Of a DNA stretch of 64,000 nt, positions 53,308 to 64,000 are shown piece by piece. The notes below the pieces were generated by a model. It was not told the DNA's origin, did not search any database, and worked only from the letters and a program-made list of their open reading frames with translations. The stretch is from Ricinus communis (Eukaryota; Streptophyta; Magnoliopsida; Malpighiales; Euphorbiaceae): positions 24,742,802 through 24,806,801 of the forward strand of contig NC_063258.1 in NCBI RefSeq assembly GCF_019578655.1, read 5' to 3'. Each line of letters starts with the position of its first letter. Position 1 is the first letter of the stretch. Made by a program: the position numbers and the translations under genes.

Positions 53308-54232
53308 AAGGAACATTTGGTTGCTTTTTGTAAGGGGTATTCCTTGAAAGTATAGGTGGGTGGATTGTAATATGTCTAAAGCAGGCAGCATTATTAGCTG
53401 TCGTTTTCTTTTCTGTCCTGTTGAAAAAGTGGTCATGTATGAACACCAAAAGAAGAACACTGTTCTTCTATATAAGCATTTTTTTGTTGCACTGGATTTG
53501 GACAAGTCCCTGCAGAAATGTATCAAGTTTCTCAAGCATCTAATGTAGAAAGTTAGCTCTGCCTAGACGGTATTTGTGTCATAGATACCATTATCCAGAG
53601 ACAAATTAATTTTCTTAGAAGAAATTATATCCAGAGAGTATTTTCTGTATTTTCTGTGAGATGTTTATCAAGAAAGGATATCCCGTGTCTATTTGGGATG
53701 TTTATCAAGAAAACATAACTAAATTTGCAAGGGCATTTTACTGTTTATATTTGAATTCACTATCGGTACGAACCATCAGGATAAAACTATGTAGTTCCTT
53801 CCCCTGACGTGGGATAAACAGTGAAGCCACTCGTAAAAGAAAGGTTGAATTGCTGCAATTCTACAATGTACGTCAATCAAACATGCATGGTGTTTTGTAT
53901 GGTTGCCAAGCAGCTTCAGTAATTAAGGACCCTTTCTAAAGCTTCAGCAGAAAATAATAAGCAAGATTGCAGGAAAGTTACACCCAAATAACCAGGCTTA
54001 GTGAATTTTGATTTTTAAACCAGTCGACGGGAGAGGACATGACACGCCAGCATAAAACCTTGCTTTCTTTAATTGCTTTTCTATAAAATTCTACATAATG
54101 ATATCTCCAGGATATGATGCTACAGCATAAGAAATTTAAAAACTTTTTGCTAGAGCCTAGCCAAAAGAGGGGGAAATGAGGGAAAGGAGAAGTAAAACAA
54201 AGGTTAATATTTACAACATTTACACTTCCACA
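53308..54232. other. Intergenic DNA between convergent genes
   Basis: Probable 3' untranslated regions of the gene ending at 53307 (+) and the RING gene ending at 54233 (-), which are transcribed toward each other. Nothing else recognised. Confidence 0.6.
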
Positions 54233-57200
54233 TCAAATAGAAGGGATTTCTGAATTAGGGGCAGATGACTCGCTGCAAGAGACAGAATGATCATTGGTAC
54301 CCTGACGAACATCTCCTCGGCAGAGTGGGCATACCCTGTAATTCACAAATAGAGAAAGAGGGAGAGAGAAATGCCAAGAAAATCAACCAAGAAAAAGACA
54401 GAAACATAAACTCTATTATGAATACGAACCATGAAGAAAGAAAAGCAAGGCAAGGTTGCAAAGAGTCTTAGTAACATTACCCGTGTATCTCTTTGAGCCA
54501 TTTATCAACACAGGCCATGTGATACTCGTGGTGGCAGGGAAGAACTCTTATTTTGTCTCCTTCCTCGTACTCGGCCAGACAAATGTAACACCTGTTCATC
54601 AGATCATTACTATCGATATCAGAAACAAAAGAATCTATGAAGTGTACTATCATCTGTAGTCACTAGTCACTACAAACAAAATCATCTAAGCTTATACTGA
54701 CATAATAAGCACATTACGATAGCAAACAATTTCATGTCCCCACTATAAATAATCTCACTCCAGCAGTAATACATAAGTATTCACGGCGCGCACACATACA
54801 CAGTCATAATATGTGGTTTATCCTAATTCAAATGCTTCTTCACCCTAAGTAATTTTTTTTACAGGGAGAGACTTACTGTTCAACATCATCACTGCCCACA
54901 ACTTTGTCCTCTTTTTTGTGGTTTCTAATAGGGAAGGCGTCAACAACGGATTCCGGGGCAGGAAGTGACATCATTGATAGGGAAAGTGAGACTGGCTGAC
55001 GATGAATTTCATCCAAAACCTGCAGATAGAGCAGAAGAACGGAGATTAGTATTAGCTAAGCCAACCAGTGAACATATAACTCCAATTATGGTAAATCCAC
55101 ATAGCTCGCCTCATTATTAGAGCAGGTGAATATCACTTTTGAACGATATTCACCCAGGAATCAGGTTCATATGATGAAGCAAGCCAAATGTCAACTGATA
55201 AAGGAAAACTACCTCAAATAGAGCTTCTGCTAGCATAACTATTCGCGATATACTTGCACGAGTACTAGTCTCCTCTGTCGTTGAGAATGATTCGCATGAA
55301 CATATACCATAGGGATGGAGTCCAGATGGACATAATGTAGTTCTTCGACCGTGCTCATCAAGGCCACCACGAAGTCTTTCCCATATCTGCAAAGAATGAT
55401 GCAGGAGTAGTTCAGAAGAATCCCAAAAGACAACTGCGACAGTAAATGTAACAAAAAAGAGCATGATTAGTAAACCAAGGCTAAACGGCATGACCATATG
55501 AGGTAAATATAAATCTAGGATTATAAAATAAAACACTGTAAGCTGTAAAGGGTCATGCTCTAGTGAGAAAATTCCAGGGCTTGCAACCAAGAAGTTATCT
55601 GTTTGCAGTCTACGAACAGCCATTTAGACCAATATGACGAAAGATAGAAGTCTCCGGAATTCCCTTTGAAGACCCTTCTCAAAGAAAAACAAAAATGCCA
55701 TTTCAACTATGAGAAACACAATCAATCCAACAGTACACAAACCCCACAGAACAAAGCTGCATTAAAAGTAACATCGAAAAGGTAAGCAAAAGCATAATAT
55801 GCTGCCATAGCACTCAGAAAATGACCTCAGATCTTGAGTGTCTTCTTCGTCCATTCAAGCTGTGGATTCTACTGCCCAGATAGCCAGAATCACCGCCTAT
55901 CCCATCATCAAACATATCACCACTGAAATCTAGGAGCCATCTTTCATGAGATAGTAGATCATCGTTATTGTCCGTTGAGAAAACAATGGTTGGAGAATCA
56001 AGATGCCTTCTAGAACTACGTCTTGAAAATGCATCCCAAAACAGTCTTCTACTGTTCCTTCTGGCCTCACGAGTACTTGTATCAGCATTGCTACTAGACG
56101 AAATGCTGGAAGAGATGCTTACCACATCTACATGAAGCACACTCTCATCTCCCTGACCCTGTTCCCTATTGGCCACAAGAAATCCTAAACCTGAAGGTAT
56201 AGCTTCTTGTAAAGATTCATCTCCTAGAGAGTGATGAGTTACCGGAACATCAGACCTACGAGACACAGGATCAGAATTAAACGCGCCTGTTGCTTCATCC
56301 ATGTGTGTCTCCACAGATGTGCCATCAACACGAGAATCTCCAAGCTCTTGAGAAGATGAACTGCTTGGATGCATGTTGTTGGGAGAGATCTGAGAAACAC
56401 CCTTGTTCTCTGAATTGTCAATGCAATTGGCTGCATCTTTGTTAGCCGAAACATTTAGAGAGACAGGATTTGAAGATTCTTGATCTTTAAATGAAGTAGT
56501 AGCTTCAGCACTACTTCTATTCCTACAAAATTCATCGCGACTATAACTATCACTTACCTGATATGGAGCAATTAACTCCTTACTCTCAGACAAGCATTTC
56601 TGCAAATTACTTGTTTCAGTATTTCTAAAACCATCTTCAGCAGAAGTTCCCTCACTGGTAGCGCTTTTGCTTCCAGATGATGCACCAGTTTCAGCAACAG
56701 AGCTGGTGGACCCTGTTCTTGTATCAGAAAGGAAAGAAGATTCCTCTGCAGGATTCCAAATCTCATTGGTGATCAGATCACAATGTTCAGCAGAACTCAT
56801 ACGAATCTCATCTGGATAATTTTCCATCTGTAGGAAAGAAAATAAAATAGTATGCATATCAGTCTCTTCTATAAACTGCATCTAAGAAAAGTTAGACAAC
56901 ACCATACAGAAAGGGATTGTCCTATACATCAAAATATGTATTTCGATCGAGGCATCCAGAACAACAGCCAATAAACTTGCTACCTCAACATCTCATTCTT
57001 GATGGGCAAGAGAAGTCTATTGATTTCTATTTACTCTACCCACCCACCAGACATGGGTCCCTCAATACAGCAGAAACTTCTAGCTCTTGCAATACATTTT
57101 AACTTGGTATCCAAAGATGCATGTAGAAATGCAGTTACAAGGAGTTAGTAACTGGAATGAATCATCAGCTAGTGCTATTGTTCAACTAAATGAAACCATC

Positions 57201-58246
57201 ATTGATGCTCTTTTCTAATTTATTGTTAAGCAATTCCTGTCCATCTTTCCCCTTTTACTTTCCAGCAATGACTTTTTAGTTTGAAATGATACACCAAGCT
57301 GTTGACATATCTAAAGATGACAACATACCTACTAGCATTGCACCTAGTTATATTTGATTGAAAAGAAACCAGACTTAATTGTTATGGACAGTATTGATAT
57401 CATATCTATCTCCAAGCTTTCTAGTCAACTAAAGAATAAAATATTAGCAAAGTCAACATGGCTACTCCTCCAATACGGCACACAGCATGTCCATTTCAGT
57501 TCCTTCACTTTGAATTAAAGGAAAAAAGTTGCACCTGGCATGTACAAAATATAAAGGAACAGAACACATCTGGCAGTATAATAATAGAAGCTTGCAAGCC
57601 CATTCTTGATGCAATTATCTTAAGCTCAATCAACGAAAAGGGTCTTACATCAAATTCATTAATTTAAACGCCTATGAATGATAAAAACCAATTCACTTAC
57701 AAAAGGTCCAAACTAACCATACACTGATAAAGATTATTGCTTTTTTTAGTTAAACAATCTCTTAATGATAAATTAATCAAGAATCATTTTATTTAATACA
57801 AGATTTAGTTAAAAAAAAAAAAAAACATAAAATAATACCCCGAAAAGAGCCAACTTTCAGCATCAGATGATCAAAATCCCAGATCATCCCAGACGCAAGG
57901 TTCAAAAATTTTCTTCAAAAACTTGATCAAAATAACAAAAACCAAGAAATGGGTCTTCTTTTATTTTCATATTAATCTTATTATTTACAGTCAACAATTA
58001 GTACTAGTAATTAATAGGAATCGATCATGCAACGAAATCAAAATTACCATCCCAGCTAATAAGAAAACAAAGCTAAGAATCAATTATCAATTTTTTATTT
58101 TGTTTTGAAGTCTTATTATAATTGACCTGAAGAGAATCGCGAGAAGAGGAGCCACCGCAGAGGAGAGAAGAGAAGAAGTTGCTGCTGCTGCGATTCACTC
58201 GGGCTCGTGATGGGCGCCGACCCATTCGACTGCTGCCCGAACCCAT
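54233..58246 (-). CDS. Large RING-H2 E3 ubiquitin ligase
   Basis: Six coding exons in transcript order: 58246-58127, 56827-55826, 55386-55213, 55019-54877, 54591-54481, 54335-54233; 550 aa, all joins in frame. The N-terminus MGSGSSR has Gly2 and Ser6, fitting an N-myristoylation signal, followed by an Arg-rich stretch. Exon 2 (334 aa) is Ser/Asn-rich and probably disordered, ending with [17 protein letters not shown] short conserved region ([20 protein letters not shown]) precedes [20 protein letters not shown]. The RING-H2 finger is at about 474-516: CYIC, 14 residues, CHHEYHMAC, 11 residues, CPLC; all eight ligands are present and KW follows the third zinc pair. It should transfer ubiquitin with an E2; substrate unknown. 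An ATG also opens exon 2, so a shorter form without the myristoylation signal is possible. Intron 1 is 1.3 kb. Confidence 0.9.
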
Positions 58247-59971
58247 TTTTTTGGAGAGAGAGAGAAACAGACTTTAGAGAGAGAAAGAGAGAGTCTTAAT
58301 TCAAAATTCAGAATAGAGGCTGAGAAATGATAGGCGATAATAGAGAAAGAGAGAGTTGTTACTTTGAAATTCAATTATTTGGTGTTAAAGAACTTTGGCT
58401 TTATTTTTATTTTCTTTCTAATTTTGTTTTTGAAACTTTAGCTTAAATTTCTTGGCACAGAATTTCGGTGCCACATGCCTCCACTTATCACACCACATAC
58501 ACCCCACCTTATTAAAAAACAAAATACAATAAAATAATTACAATACAATTATTAAATAGTACCAATATTTTAAATTACAATTAATAAAAGTTTATCGCAT
58601 GTTAAATATATATATGACAACCAGCCTATAAATTTAGCTTTATATCTTAACTTAAAAAAAATAAAAATAAAAATTAAAATATGAAATCAAACATATTATT
58701 TTCTAAAACTTGTCCAAATTCTAATTAAAAGAAATGGGTTTAGAAATATTATTTATTTGATGTTTGTCTGATAATTTTAATTTATCAAAAATTGTATAAA
58801 AGAATTATATATTTTTAATTACAAACTACACTTAACAAATAATTATTGGATCGGATGGAGCCTATTTAAACCCGACTGGCCCGTGATTTAAACATGTAAC
58901 GAAAGAAAAAGGAAAGGACAGTACACATGGGTGGTTCATATTTTTTAGGTGCAAGTCTTTTTGCATTCTCCTTCTAAAGCTATAAATTGAGTTGGCAAAT
59001 GTCATGTGGAACCCTAATTGCTTTTTCTTTTTTATGTTTTTGTTTTGGTTGTATAATGAACTTTTCTTAATTTGGTCTTTTCATTAATTTGTTAACTTCC
59101 TTTTTATAGTAAAAGGAAAAAAGAAAATGTTAATGCACCTTGTTTTATGTGTCATTGTCTTAATTAAGAATACCCCTAATGGTAAAAGTCTGAAGTTTAT
59201 GTTATGTATGATCAAATATTTGATTATGTAATTAAGTAAAGCTTAGTTTAGGTTATTTTTATTAGGAAAATAAGGGTAAAAGATCTTAATCCCAACAGAA
59301 TTTGGTGTGGAAGGATAATGATATTCAAAATTTAGCTACTTCCTACCTTTTTGATGCAATATGTAATTGTATGACTTGGTTTCTGAAGTCAAATTGCTAG
59401 ATGGTTTCAATTCAGTTTTTTGTATTTGTTTTTTTAATCACTCGTTACAAGAGAAATTAAAAATTTGCTTAATATTTAAGATGGTGTAATTGAAATAGTA
59501 ATATCTTTTCTAATTTAATTAAGATTTTGAATACGAGCTTTAGATATATAGTTATATAAAACTTTTAAAATAATATTTTATTGTACGTAAGAGTCATTAT
59601 TCGCTACACTATAAATTACTTTATATTACTAAATAAATAAATAAATAAACTTGCTCAATGGCCCACTGAATTCAAGTTTTGGAATACCCATCAACCAAAA
59701 GTGACATTAAAACTCTCCACAAGAAGCATAGAAATGCAGAAAATAATGCTAATAAAGCAATGTTAACAACACTTGATTCTCAAGGTTGCCACCAACTTTA
59801 TTGATGTTAACAGGCTTAGATTAAAATTGTCCCAGTGTTGAATTTTGTCCGCTGTAGTGCAAGATTTACATACAAAGGATGGAAGCCAATGCTGCTGTTG
59901 ACTTGGGTTGCTATCCTCATTGGCTTGCTCCTGCTTGAAGATCAATGTGTTAAACAAAACACTTTCTTCTT

Positions 59972-60015
<44 letters not shown>

Positions 60016-61796
60016 GCTGTGATTGAGAGATCAGTATGCAAAATATCTATGCATTGAGAAACTTGATACAGAGATATGATTGAACTGAGACTTGTTCAAT
60101 TCCTTTGTTTTGAGTTTAGTGATCACTTAATGCACAACATGACCCTGAATATGAATAGGCCAGCCCCAAAAGTCACCAATTTAGAAAACTGTCAGCCCAT
60201 ATGTTTATAGAATTTAAATGGCGTCTTAGTTACAACTCTTATTTCCCATATAGAACTTAAATGGCCTCTTAGAACTCTTGCTTCCCATAGTTAACACTAA
60301 TTAAAATCCATTGATTTTGAAATATCAGGAACCCATCATTTTTAATATCAAATATTGGATTATTTTTATAATTCAGTTGATTTTTTATACATAAATAAAT
60401 TGATAATATATATTATTTAATAAATTATGAGAAATTTACTTCGTTTTATATTGGATAAGTAACAACTTTATCATTCAAAATTTTTTAGTTGTTAATTATT
60501 GAAAATAATATTATAAAAGAAACTAAAGAAAATAAAACATGCTTAATCATCAATTTTGTAGGAATGGTATTAAAAAGATTTAGGCTCTGTTTGTTTCATA
60601 GAAAATAACTTATTTCTGAAAAATACTTTGTGAGAAAAATATTTTTAGAAAATAATTTATTTTATTATGTTCGGTTGTAATGCCGAAAATTACAAGGAAA
60701 AGTTGGAGATGGAGGCGAAAGAAGTATTTCTTTCTTTCTTTTCAAGACCTAATATTTTTTAAGAGTATTTTTTTTTATTTTTTATACAATAGTTTATTGG
60801 TTTTTAAATATTTATATATGTTGTTTCCTTTGAATATATGTTGATTTCATATTCTATTTTTATACCTTTAATAAACTGATAATTTAAAAAAAAATAATAA
60901 TATATCATTACTAAAGAATAATTACAAATTCATGGTTGCCTCTTAAGAAACTTTAGAGAATGATAAAGTAAACTTCTAATAACGACCATGTCAATTGGCT
61001 AAAATAAGATAACAGAGCCATAAAACGTCTCCATCCTCAAGTAAAATACTATCCTCCTTTAACTAGAGTACGTGCCACCATATTGTTTTTCCAAGAAAAC
61101 AATTATTAGAGGATTAACTCTTTTTCTAATTTTATTTTAAATAATTTTTCATATTTAGTCTTTTATACATTAAAATATATGCAATATATAATTTCAAGTA
61201 AATGAGACAAATTTATAACATCCAATAGAAAAAATTTAAAATTAATGTTATGAGATATCTGGAATACACATAATTAAAGAATTTACGAGAGGTCTTGCCT
61301 TGTGTTGCAAAAGACTTGCTAAATCCGGGTGTCCCATGTCTTATGCGACCATTTCCTTATCCAAAGCTAAATTGCAACATATGAGATGTGTCAAAGGAGG
61401 AGGAAATCGAAGATTCCAGACATCACACACGACACAGAATAGAGTACGAATTGACTTAATTGGCCTTATTTATACATTATAATTTACAAATATCTATCGA
61501 AAGTTCAATTTAATGAGTAACGCAGTTGTGGTTTTCAGAATTATGAGATTTTTCAATTCATACAAAGATAAATATCTACTTAATATTGAATAATGTGTGC
61601 TCTGCCGACAACTTTATCAAATAGATAAATCCTTTGAATTTCAGTTACAAACCTAACCTAACAGAAAGTGAGGTGTGGGTGTGTTTGACTGGTAGTGATC
61701 CTATGTATGTGTATAAATTCAGAACCTATCTCTACAAGTTTAGCCACACTACTCATCATACACGAGCTGTAATATCATCATCAGGATTACTCCAAG
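58247..61796. other. RING promoter and AT-rich intergenic DNA
   Basis: The RING leader has a GA-rich run (about 58254-58291). The rest is AT-rich, with (AT)n at about 59974-60003 and a MITE-like piece at about 60588-60690 related to 12090-12390. At 59763-59960 (-) a frame of higher complexity with no ATG could be a lost exon. The region before 61797 is the promoter of the first His/Pro gene. Confidence 0.55.
61711..61718 (+). promoter_or_regulatory. TATA box of the first Pro/His-rich gene
   Basis: GTATAAAT, 86 bp before the ATG at 61797. The paralogue at 63871 has its TATA box at nearly the same distance (79 bp), which supports both. Confidence 0.5.
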
Positions 61797-62000
61797 ATGC
61801 ACAATCCTCCACCACCAGAGCACCGCCACCCTGATCACCACCACCACAGCCCACCACCGCCCCATCAAGCACCGCCTCATGGTCCGCCACACCACGAGCC
61901 TCCTCCTCCTCATGCCCACCCTCCTCCCCCGGGTCCCCATGCCCACCCACCAGGCCCTGAGCCACACAAACCTGGACCCCCTCACCACCACCACCACTGA
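61797..62000 (+). CDS. Proline/histidine-rich microprotein, copy 1
   Basis: Intronless, 67 aa, ATG at 61797, stop TGA at 61998-62000. Almost entirely Pro and His with a few Gly, Ala, Glu; there are no Cys, aromatic or aliphatic residues except the initiator Met. Blocks such as HHHHSPPPPH and PPPPGPHAHPPGPEPHKPG repeat loosely, and it ends in five His. There is no signal peptide or membrane segment, so a soluble, disordered protein is expected. Dense His suggests binding of Zn, Ni or Cu; Pro suggests an extended shape. Both are inference. The next gene starting at 63871 begins with the same MHN and has the same composition, showing tandem duplication. An AATAAA at 62181-62186 may serve 3' processing. 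Confidence 0.78.
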   Translation: MHNPPPPEHRHPDHHHHSPPPPHQAPPHGPPHHEPPPPHAHPPPPGPHAHPPGPEPHKPGPPHHHHH

Positions 62001-63870
62001 TTATGCGTAAATTAAGCAGAGATATGATAGTCACATATATATATATGAACGTGACAGTGTGATTGTGAGACTGCTTTTATATATCGTTCTAATGTATTAG
62101 TAACTATGTACTGTTTTCTAAGCAATTCAGGCTTTGGCTTACATGCCCTGCCCTGAGCATGTATTTACTATGTTATTTATAATAAACTTATTACCTTATT
62201 TTATGTTTACAATTTTAGTGTTCTTATATTTATTTCTCTGGTGACTAAAAAGGATAAACTTGTTCGAATATAGGTTTTGTTTTTGACTTGTGAGCATGAA
62301 CGGAAATTAACTAAACTAAATTCCAAACCCTAGCTTACCTAGCCTGGATCAACTGTTGAAAAGTTATCTGATCATTAAGAGTGACATCTACAATTTTAAC
62401 CCTTTATTTCTAGAGTAAATACGCACGTGCACACATACATATATATATCCGGTACTATTCATCAAGTGTAATTTTTAAAATACACCTGTTTAATTGTGGA
62501 AAACAACTTCATCACAAAGATTATATTTACATGATTTATAAATATTTTTATTATAATAAAGGTTATGTAATTAAAATGTATAATGTCGAGTCACAAGTTG
62601 TATTTCGTATTATCATTTATATATGCTTACATTAATTTTAATAAAATGTATCGTAGTTTTTGAAAGCTTTTTTTATTATGGACATTAACTTTTTTATAAA
62701 TGTAAAGATTATAGAATTTAAAATGTAAAAGGGTAAAATCACACCTTATCTCTTATATTATCCTTTATATAATTGTAAATTATGCATGACAAGTTTCTAG
62801 ACTTTATCTACCTTTAACAATTGTTAATATTTTGTTTTCTTTTTCTTAGTTTTGACTTCATTTTTAGTTAAATTTGTGAAATTTAAGATATAAAATATCA
62901 TTTTGAATTAATAACTTGTATTAAATTTTTTATTTTAAATATATTAACAATAAAATTATAAAATTTAATTATGATAACTTTATAGAAATATTTGATCTCG
63001 TTTTTGTTCATAATTGAAGAGAAGAAATTTTATCCATGAGAATAATAAGTCAAATTAAAAAATTTAAATTTTTTTTTAAGCATAATAACAATTAATAGAA
63101 GAGTGACATATATATGAATATTTTATATTTTAATATTGGATGATTGGCACATATTCCAGTATTTAATACTAATGAATATGTGTCAATTATCTATCAGTTT
63201 GGTGTATAAGTAAGAACACCTCGTTAAGTCTAAATAAAACTTTTTTTTTTAAATTCTATAAATATAATTTTAATAATTTTTTTTAATAATTTTTAATAAA
63301 TAAACACCATTTAAAAAAAAATGAATATCTAGTATCATGTTTTTATAGCTATAAAATTAAGAAATTAGTGGGTAATAATCAATCAAACATCATGATAAGG
63401 GACCAATTAATAGACATGCATATCAAGGATTATGAGTATCAATTTCAATAGAATGTGAAACCATATATAATAATGGATGAAGAAAAGATTGAGATGCGTC
63501 AAAGGTATTTGTTTAAAAACAAACAAATGTGTCAAAGGTAATGGCCCTAAGAAAATAATTGTCCTGTTTCCTGTCTGTCTCATTCGGTTACGTTAAACAA
63601 ATCAAAACCCAACCCAGGAATGGGCAACACGTGCTACTCAGACAGCGGAGACTTTCATCAGCCGAAAGACGTCTCTCAGCCACACGAAGTGGCTAAGATT
63701 TTTACCCCCATGAACTTTTGGTGCACTTCAATTGACTGTTAGTTGACGGGATATTCATTTACTTAGCTCTTAATCCTTGCTTTCTCAATTATATAAACCC
63801 CAGCTGATCTTAAATACATTTCACTTCACCAAGACAAGGCAAATAAGAAAAAAAGAAGAAGAAGAAGAAG
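62001..63870. other. Intergenic DNA between the tandem Pro/His genes
   Basis: AT-rich spacer without a gene. The right end (from about 63580) is more GC-rich and promoter-like, with CACGTG at 63628-63633, GACGTC at 63668-63673 and a TATA box at 63792-63797, then a GAA-rich leader. Confidence 0.65.
63628..63797 (+). promoter_or_regulatory. Promoter of the second Pro/His-rich gene
   Basis: G-box CACGTG (63628-63633), the palindrome GACGTC (63668-63673) and TATAAA (63792-63797, 74-79 bp before the ATG) occur in order. ACGT-core pairs of this kind are bound by plant bZIP factors, often in ABA or stress responses; this is a family-level expectation only. Confidence 0.5.
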
Positions 63871-64000
63871 ATGCACAATCATCCACCACATCAGGAACCC
63901 CACCACCACGGGCCGCCACATCACGACCCACATCACCACGGGCCACCTCCGCCACACGCGCCTCCTCCAGGACCTCCTCCTCCTCCTCATCATCACCATC
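63871..64000 (+). CDS. Proline/histidine-rich microprotein, copy 2 (cut by window end)
   Basis: ATG at 63871 opens a frame of 43 codons still open at the window edge. The protein starts MHNHPPHQEPHHHGPPHHDP and continues with HHHGPPPPHAPPPG, a five-proline run and a four-His run. It shares MHN, the order of Pro/His blocks and the spacing to its TATA box with copy 1 two kilobases upstream. A GAA repeat (about 63853-63870) directly precedes the start codon. The truncation is due to the window, not to a mutation. Function unknown; metal binding is a reasonable but untested idea. Confidence 0.72.
   Translation, partial: MHNHPPHQEPHHHGPPHHDPHHHGPPPPHAPPPGPPPPPHHHH

Noticed and set aside
61749..62034. 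Two minus-strand frames opposite the Pro/His gene
   Set aside because: Gly/Val/Arg-rich shadows of the CCN/CAN-biased plus-strand gene; the plus frame has the ATG, TATA box and a paralogue.

Overview
The window is plant nuclear DNA, almost certainly from a eudicot. Coding islands of normal base composition are split by GT-AG introns and sit in very AT-rich intergenic DNA full of microsatellites and decayed repeats. Every recognisable protein belongs to a plant family. I cannot fix the species; a Malpighiales-type genome is only a guess. There is no sign of bacterial or organellar DNA, and I see no tRNA or rRNA gene.

I support nine protein-coding loci. From left to right they are: a class II KNOX homeobox gene of the KNAT3/4/5 type (4446-10662, +, five coding exons); an intronless gene for a small protein with a YALNFD motif (13001-13462, -); a large PB1-domain Raf-like protein kinase (15699-22018, -, nine coding exons, 1474 aa); a second intronless YALNFD-motif gene (35604-36086, -); a small RING-H2 protein (43119-43969, +, three exons); a conserved plant protein of unknown function (50701-53307, +, five exons, 552 aa); a 550-aa RING-H2 ubiquitin ligase (54233-58246, -, six exons); and two tandem genes for tiny proline/histidine-rich proteins (61797-62000, +, complete; 63871 to the window end, +, cut off). 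I joined exons by hand from reading frame, splice signals and family conservation; all junctions keep frame.

The stretches 1-4300, 22450-35600, 36100-43000, 44000-50600 and 58300-61700 are gene-poor. They hold (AT)n and (AAT)n tracts, a CACTA-like remnant rich in GTCGCTAA motifs (26860-28310), an AT-rich dispersed repeat present as two-unit blocks in opposite orientation (29890-31200 and 47600-48990), a 66-bp tandem repeat inside a ~700-bp higher-order duplication (37000-38500), and several MITE-like elements.

The loci do not form a pathway. They cover transcription control (KNOX), kinase signalling (Raf-like) and ubiquitination (two RING-H2 proteins). The most notable signals are: the tandem proline/histidine microproteins with matching promoter layout; a near-perfect 180-bp tandem duplication that copies a splice acceptor and the first bases of an exon at 52606-52965; a KNOX gene whose usual C-terminal tail is still encoded but seems cut off by splice-site change; an inverted pair of extended G-boxes in an isolated GC-rich island near 1.7 kb; and the pair of YALNFD paralogues.
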